Positions 36,601 to 39,358 of a stretch of 39,358 nt of DNA are shown here, in pieces. The stretch is from an uncultured Saprospiraceae bacterium (lineage in GTDB: Bacteria > Bacteroidota > Bacteroidia > Chitinophagales > Saprospiraceae), in assembly GCA_937926205.1 (NCBI GenBank), contig CALEYL010000056.1, positions 1 through 39,358 of the forward strand. Direction: 5' to 3'. Within the stretch, counting starts at the first letter, position 1, and each line of letters starts with the position of its first letter. Both the position numbers and the translations under genes were made by a program. The notes under the pieces are model-generated. The model did not search any database. It saw only the letters and a list, made by a program, of their open reading frames with translations, and was not told where the DNA came from.

Positions 36601-39358
36601 GCGCCATCACCATCGTCTTCATCACCGTTATCGTCTATGGTGTTGCCGTCGTTATCGGTATCTACGCCGTTATCAGGTGTAGAATCGATATCGTCTTCAT
36701 TGGCATTCGTCACCTCTGCCAGGTTCAGGTAATTGCCTCCTGCAGTCACTGTTGCTGTAAGCGTCAACACAACCGTCTGGTTCGGATTCAGAGTACCCAC
36801 GAGCCATTCGCCGGTACCTGCATCATAACCTGAGCCTTGTGTGAAGCTATGGGTCTGGTAACTGTAACCATTCGGCAGAAGATCAGTAACGATTACGCCG
36901 GTTGCAATGCTTGGGCCACGGTTAGTGACTTCCACTGTAAAGATGACCTGGCTGCCAATTGTAGCTGTCGTTACGTTGACGCTCTTTTCCAACTCAAGGT
37001 CAATGACCGGATTTGGGTTAATGATCGCCCCATCGCCATCATCATCATCACCATCGTCATCGACGTATTGCATGTCACCGTCAGTATCGACGCCATCGCC
37101 CGGAGTAGAATCAATATCCTCTTCATTGGCATTCGTTACCTCTGCCAAATTGAGGTAGATACCTGTTCCATTTACCGTTGCGGTGATGGTCAATGTTACT
37201 GTTTGATTCAGCGCCAGGGTACCAATATTCCACTGACCGTTGGCAGGGTTGTAAGTACCGCCTGCATGGCTAACGTAGGTGTAGCCTGAAGGCAACTGAT
37301 CGGTTACAACAACTCCAGTTGCCGTACTCGGGCCGCGGTTAAACACTGACACAGTGAATGTGACTTGCTGTCCGACATTCGGAGTCAGGTTGTTCACACT
37401 CTTCTCCAATTCGAGATCTATGACCGGAATTGGTTCAATGGTTGCACCATCGCCATCGTCTTCATCGCCATTATCGTCTATGCTATTGCCGTCGTTATCG
37501 GTATCTACACCGTTATCCGGAGTAGAATCAACATCATCTTCATTGGCATTTGTCACTTCCGCCAGGTTCAGGTAGTTACCTGTTGCCAATACCGTTGCCG
37601 TTATCAGCAGGGTACGGCTTTCGCCGGCGTTAAGGTTGCCAATAATCCAGACACCTGATGTGGCATTATAGGTTCCACCTGTATGGCTTACGTACGTGTA
37701 ACCAGAAGGCAATTGATCCGTCACTTCAACACCTGTCGCATTGACGGCGCTTTCATTCGTTACCACTACGGTGAAGACCACATTCGTGCCTACTCTTGGC
37801 GTACTGTTGTCAACACTCTTCTCCAAAGCCAGATCAATCAACGGCAGGTCACCACAGGCATCTGCTGTGTCATCCGGGGTACCATCATTGTTGGTATCCA
37901 CACTCGCCACGTTGAACAAACCTTCTCCTGACTGCGGGGTGCCATTGCCTTCACCGCAAGCTGTATAGATGTTGTCACCAGTAGCATCACTCAGGCTGTA
38001 GTTCACCGTAATTGTCAGGGTATAAGTATGGGTGGCATTGGCTGCAATCGCCTGATCGTTGGCCAGCGTCCACGGGCCACTACCTGCAAGGGCGCCACCA
38101 GCATTACCCGGTGCATTGCTCGTGTAAGAACCTCCTTGTGCCGTGATGTCGTCGTCAAAATCAGGCATGTCAAACAAGTCGTATTGACCTGCACCACCAT
38201 CATTTGTAACAGTGATGTTGTAAACAACTGTGAAAACACCTGGAGACTGTGCAGTCGCTGATACAAAGGTCTTGTCCAGTTCCAGTGCCGGAAGATCACC
38301 GCAGGCATCTGCTTCGTCTTCTGGTTGACCATCGTTATTGGTATCCACACTTGCGCGGTTGAACAGACCTTCGCCTGGTTGTGGTGTGCCTGTGCTTTCA
38401 CCGCAGCTTGTGTACGTATCATCACCGCCGCCACCGTTCAGGTTCATGCTCACATTGACAACTACCGTGTAGGTATGTGTCGCATTCGCTGCAATTGCCT
38501 GATCGTTGGCCAAAGTCCACGGACCTGCTCCCGCAAGGGCGCTACCGCCGTTGCCCGGTGCTGTGCTCGTGTAGCTTGCGCTGTTGATCGCAATATCATC
38601 ATCAAAGTCGGCGGCATCACGCAGATCGTACTGACCGGCGCCTCCTTCGTTGCTCACTGTCACCGTGTACGTCACATTGTATGTGCCGTTCGGTTGCAGT
38701 ACTGCACTAACGAAAGTCTTGTCCAGTTCCAGTGCCGGAAGGTCGCCGCAGGCATCTGCTTCGTCTTCTGGTATGCCGTCGTTATTGGTATCCACACTTG
38801 CGCGGTTGAACAGACCTTCGCCCGGTTGTGGCGTGCCGGTAGTTTCGCCGCAGCTTGTGTACGTATCATCACCGCCGCCACCGTTCAGGTTCATGCTCAC
38901 ATTGACAACCACCGTGTAGGTATGTGTCGCATTCGCTGCAATTGCCTGATCGTTGGCCAAAGTCCACGGGCCTGCTCCTGCAAGGGCGCTGCCGCCATTG
39001 CCCGGTGCTGTGCTCGTGTAGCTCGCGCTGTTGATCGCAATGTCATCATCAAAGCCGGCGGCATCACGCAGATCGTACTGACCTGCGCCACCTTCGTTGC
39101 TCACTGTTACCGTGTACGTCACATTGTATGTGCCGTTCGGTTGCAGTACTGCACTAACGAAAGTCTTGTCCAGTTCCAGTGCCGGAAGGTCGCCGCAGGC
39201 ATCTGCTTCGTCTTCAGGTTGACCGTCGTTATTGGTATCCACACTTGCGCGGTTGAACAGACCTTCGCCTGGTTGTGGCGTGCCTGTGGTTTCACCGCAG
39301 CTCGTGTATGTATCATCACCGCCGCCACCATTCAGGTTCATGCTCACATTGACAACCA
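27612..39358 (-). CDS. Giant T9SS-sorted multi-repeat surface protein (5' end outside window)
   Basis: More than 3900 residues are present and the frame is still open at the right edge, so the N-terminus is missing. In order of translation it has: near-identical 149-residue repeats (LDKTFVSAVLQPNGTYNV; 39358 to about 37850); four DUF11-like repeats starting with IDLELEKSV and ending in acidic DTDNDGN runs (about 37842-36170); sixteen ~97-residue repeats with CNDNGTP and four cysteines (about 36165-31495); HYR-like beta modules (about 31495-28860); a carboxypeptidase-regulatory-like plus dockerin-like segment (DADGLYDF; DVNNSGTITALDMIQVRKLI; about 28850-28500); a cohesin-like domain (about 28310-27890); and a T9SS type A sorting domain (LYQNNPNPFG ... 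KMVLLE; 27870-27615). It probably forms a long calcium-binding, disulfide-braced surface fibre or adhesin. No enzymatic domain is seen. Confidence 0.85.
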   Translation of the reverse strand, partial: VVNVSMNLNGGGGDDTYTSCGETTGTPQPGEGLFNRASVDTNNDGQPEDEADACGDLPALELDKTFVSAVLQPNGTYNVTYTVTVSNEGGAGQYDLRDAAGFDDDIAINSASYTSTAPGNGGSALAGAGPWTLANDQAIAANATHTYTVVVNVSMNLNGGGGDDTYTSCGETTGTPQPGEGLFNRASVDTNNDGIPEDEADACGDLPALELDKTFVSAVLQPNGTYNVTYTVTVSNEGGAGQYDLRDAADFDDDIAINSASYTSTAPGNGGSALAGAGPWTLANDQAIAANATHTYTVVVNVSMNLNGGGGDDTYTSCGESTGTPQPGEGLFNRASVDTNNDGQPEDEADACGDLPALELDKTFVSATAQSPGVFTVVYNITVTNDGGAGQYDLFDMPDFDDDITAQGGSYTSNAPGNAGGALAGSGPWTLANDQAIAANATHTYTLTITVNYSLSDATGDNIYTACGEGNGTPQSGEGLFNVASVDTNNDGTPDDTADACGDLPLIDLALEKSVDNSTPRVGTNVVFTVVVTNESAVNATGVEVTDQLPSGYTYVSHTGGTYNATSGVWIIGNLNAGESRTLLITATVLATGNYLNLAEVTNANEDDVDSTPDNGVDTDNDGNSIDDNGDEDDGDGATIEPIPVIDLELEKSVNNLTPNVGQQVTFTVSVFNRGPSTATGVVVTDQLPSGYTYVSHAGGTYNPANGQWNIGTLALNQTVTLTITATVNGTGIYLNLAEVTNANEEDIDSTPGDGVDTDGDMQYVDDDGDDDDGDGAIINPNPVIDLELEKSVNVTTATIGSQVIFTVEVTNRGPSIATGVIVTDLLPNGYSYQTHSFTQGSGYDAGTGEWLVGTLNPNQTVVLTLTATVTAGGNYLNLAEVTNANEDDIDSTPDNGVDTDNDGNTIDDNGDEDDGDGATITPEALIDLELEKSVNNTLVNPGDQVTFTVTVTNKGPSTATGVEVTDHLPSGYVYVTHSGGTYNATSGLWQIGTLALNQTATLTITATVLEQGNHLNLAEVTHANEDDVDSTPGNGVDTDNDGNTIDDDGDEDDGDGAEVDVICNINAVVSNIQCDDNGTSDPGDDTYTFTVIVTGVATGGSWTANDPNATTGLYGVPVTFGPYNIQQIGNLDFYVNDAVQGSSCRDAVTVTAPMTCSFTCEITSSATNATCHDNGTPSDPSDDYYTIDVTADNGGQSGTWIAFVNGIQVATEDYGRTVVAGPFPIGVNITVVFQDANNPGCTSSSMVVSPPSCSNQCTIQVTPGNPVCNNNGTNGNPNDDTFTIAVTLTGFNTSTGWTATWNGGSATGAYNVPVVLGPFATNTAIQIAFEDNGQSNCPAILNIPAVAPCSDDCEINAIIVNGPTCNNNGTASNPNDDTFTFSVNVTGFNTGSTWTATWNGAGTLTGNYGVNTVFGPFSIANGPIMFTFRDSNDPACQDILMVVPPATCSNVCEIVATLPQTPVCNDNGTPADASDDTFTFALSVNGFNTGSTWEARRINGQLVATGSYGSTVNVGPLLIGSGAPFVLNIQDMTNPACNTQITVTPPSTCSDQCLIQIEYLFSSCYDNGTPYEPSDDQYYVGLRVMGFNTSGFWTTDDPTLGPSYNGAYGTIVAFGPYPISGGNVTINIWDNGNTQCSASLNAPPPAVTCSDECLIEESVTNVHCDDNGTPGNPNDDVFYFDVTMTGVYNFSPLGWRQVFPNGTFGLSGQYGVTTTFGPYPISGGPVSIRIRDRADTGCRVDFTVNPPSETCSNACQITASTGTPVCNDNGTPTNPNDDTFTFNLTVTGINTGNNGWIAMVNGAMVSGTYGTQTALGPFPIGTTVTINNIHDADDENCVVANALVVNSPPSCSDDCVIAATTSAPVCNDNGTPDNPNDDTYTFTLTVTGVNTGNNGWSALVNGQAITGSYGTSVTLGSFPIGTGVNITDIRDVVKGCTATAIAVTSPAPCSGTCELSADFSYGDCNDNGTTDTSDDTFSFIVTVTGGSGTWIASDGTTGAYGQAVTFPAYPANGATITLTITDDDNPGCSTTLSIIAPNNCDEDCNVTATLRDVVCDDNGTPNDPSDDTFTFELLVNGDNLGTTWTSTINGELVHGVFGEWLRLGPFDIADGDVTFQVVSDVNDNCIVVVYVVAPEPCSVPVCTITPTITNIVCNDNGTPLDSSDDTFSFTATVTAENPGGIGWYSIDQNGTLRSGFYGVPVTYTGFLIADGDVTLTFTDFVNPGCTTTITVEAPEPCSGTPCTIVAQLVDRSCDPDDTPADPSDNTFHFSIRVTGGTGGWTANNGMQGQYGEVVVSGVYPANGSTITLVITDNANPNCTTTLTIESPTGEQCEQQCTIGAEVSNVLCNDNGTPDNPNDDYFTFDLLMTGQMDGWHADNGAMGMFGVVRTFGPYPIITGTDNDDVTFTVIGNMNPNCIAVIYVNAPEPCSMPACSINVAILETPCDDNGTPFNPNDDTFSAQLTITSQNGSVGWYAMQGNIMVASGFYGDVFLEGPFPTSAGDVHLIFYDFMNDECFTEVTIEAPNCTGEPPCEISAAASNVLCDDNGTPDNPNDDTFTFDLTVNGMNASTCWTSAGGYTGAYGVPVTVGPFPLGTVTLSITDCTEDQECLTSITVSSPIPTISCPDDLAEIEIDGELHDLICSDVDSILNNPASLPYTGEPEVDGCGVLNVWFADEIIADGNCDTTVIERHFYASTITGDTIGCSQLIRIRKANFADIILPADTVRFYCTDTLLTDALGHPHTDLTGLPAVQSAYGVHPLDDSYCNLSGTYSDEVNAICDGTYEVRRTWTFENVCDPNSMYQFLQIILVADTTGPVIECPITNHFCPIIEQNILLFHTDPFDCVGTVEVPMPVVSDFCSNTFMVITQIVDLNGNVLHTILPGQPRIVSGIAIGDYYFRYIVSDGCGNVSMKDCRFRVADLEEPVAICFGSMNVSLGGFGLARLYTQHINNNSYDNCGIASIEVRRWFNRDPETCDSLATPYASAWGPYVQFGCCDAGQYIMVEMRVTDIHGNTNVCWLNVLVEDKTLPYCTGLENETVSCDELPDNFNAADTLQLQQVFGVPTVVDNCSAEAIELAPILNLSDCGFGTIIRRFVAVDAVGNLSLTTFQQVITIQNSLNYEIRFPKDTTLANCADIDTVWLRKTACDSITVTHVDERLSPINDECYRIKRTFHVINHCEWNGISAPVIVSRDEDCDGNEGDENIWVLRRPNNAYLDRDSIETNLIPLAGTKGTSCDGTTNPNGMWKDTTSTGYWIYTQYIYVIDTILPEITFTAPAPFCTDSVPCEGWVSYPFLLNDNCTLDSLDVIIQLDAGADGTIEATLNNAAVLRGSYPNYRIEGYFPIGTHRFIVRAVDGCNNSVIATLPFEVVDCYIPDPVCFNGLIVNLQPVAPNTDADGDGDIDDAAVTIFAVDLASCDVTECSNPIRFSINEVGKTPDINQTSLVLTCDDRYSVTVEVYVWDSAFNPYSVQPDGTVGGPNYKHCDAFVLVQDPNDLCRDCDEFAMLSGRIVTETGKPIEAVNVEQSGDPNEFTTTDADGLYDFTSAQLHRDYTIIPSKDGDYLNGVTTLDAVLIQRHILGIQPLSSPYKLIAADVNNSGTITALDMIQVRKLILGIDTTLPNNSSWRFVESDYEFPVPENPWFEAWPEVTFLENLSGCQEGLDFIGIKIGDVNNTVQTTSDDLLNLQERSNGRTFLLETEDRLLKKGETVEIVLSSEQLASVYGYQFTLIFDADKLEWVSFGEGLSRSEHVGLQGVSEGVVTTSWHWPSGRPLEVGKVNLFSLTLRAKADGKLSEWLHIGSTRTNAEAYNLDFEPLNVTIRFDDVRVATAGYKLYQNNPNPFGTQTAIGFDLPQATEATLVIQDISGKVLRTIRGDYGRGYNQILLDEAGLPRGVLYYTLETDQFRATRKMVLLE
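31495..36165 (-). repeat. Sixteen tandem ~291-bp coding repeats (four-cysteine modules)
   Basis: I count sixteen translated units that share C-x-I, then C-(N/D)-(D/N)-N-G-T-x-x-(D/N)-P-x-D-D, a W-x-A/S strand, G-x-Y-G, G-P-(F/Y)-x-I, and two late cysteines (N-P-x-C and P-x-x-C-S). One unit (near 32600) has CDPDDTP instead of CNDNGTP. The DNA copies are clearly diverged, unlike the 447-bp array, so this array is older. Confidence 0.85.
36170..37842 (-). repeat. Four DUF11-like repeats with acidic linkers
   Basis: Each unit begins with IDLxLEKSVxN, has the DUF11 core (VxFTVxVTNxGPSxATGVxVTD and LPSGYxYxxH), and ends with NLAEVTNANEDDxDSTPxNG then runs of D, N and G. The linkers should bind calcium. 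Confidence 0.8.
37850..39358 (-). repeat. 447-bp near-identical tandem repeats
   Basis: The marker TTCAGGTTCATGCTCACATT recurs at 39331, 38884 and 38437, a period of exactly 447 bp (149 codons). The two copies nearest the edge differ at only a few percent of bases, and the one toward 37850 is more diverged. The array continues past the window. Confidence 0.9.

Noticed and set aside
31495..39358. CRISPR-like regular repetition
   Set aside because: Periods of about 291 and 447 bp are multiples of three within one open frame and encode protein domains. There are no short repeats with unique spacers.

Overview
The window looks like chromosomal DNA of a Bacteroidota bacterium, probably from the Saprospiria (Saprospiraceae/Lewinella/Haliscomenobacter-like). 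The grounds are two proteins ending in type IX secretion (T9SS) type A C-terminal sorting domains, a DUF2851 gene, AraC regulators with Bacteroidota-style sensor halves, promoters of the TTG-N18/19-TAnnTTTG type, and very large repeat-rich surface proteins. The genus assignment is inference only.

Layout. (1) 1-441: non-coding, with inverted repeats. (2) 442-5643, minus strand: an ECF-type sigma factor overlapping a zinc-finger/TPR anti-sigma-like membrane protein, a lipoprotein, a DinB-family protein, an SPFH/band-7 protein preceded by a 51-bp tandem hairpin repeat, and a divergent NAD-kinase-like protein 5 nt downstream of it. (3) 5776-7331, plus strand: a Tat-exported cupin and an AraC regulator behind a good Bacteroidota promoter. 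(4) 7335-7472: a 138-bp copy of the 3' end of the DUF2851 gene. (5) 7553-21493, plus strand: a membrane-bound AraC regulator, then a tight three-gene cluster of an outer-membrane barrel, a T9SS-sorted LamG-like protein and a 3255-residue SpvB/TcdB/RHS polymorphic-toxin-like protein with an unrecognised C-terminal tip. (6) 21761-27459, minus strand: DUF2851, HtpG (Hsp90) and an M28 metallopeptidase. (7) 27612 to the right edge, minus strand: over 3900 residues of a giant T9SS surface protein whose N-terminus lies outside the window. It has near-identical 447-bp repeats, four DUF11-like repeats, sixteen ~97-residue four-cysteine repeats, HYR-like modules, a dockerin-like segment, a cohesin-like domain and a sorting domain.

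Most interesting reading. The block 7473-21760 is flanked by direct copies of the last ~45 codons of the DUF2851 gene. The left copy lies 3 nt past the stop of the convergent AraC gene. This is the geometry left when an element inserts at, or recombines with, the 3' end of a gene. The cargo is a regulator plus a putative surface-toxin operon. The giant RHS gene shows an abrupt codon-usage change near 20660, inside its conserved core, consistent with a swapped toxin tip. No immunity-like gene follows it.
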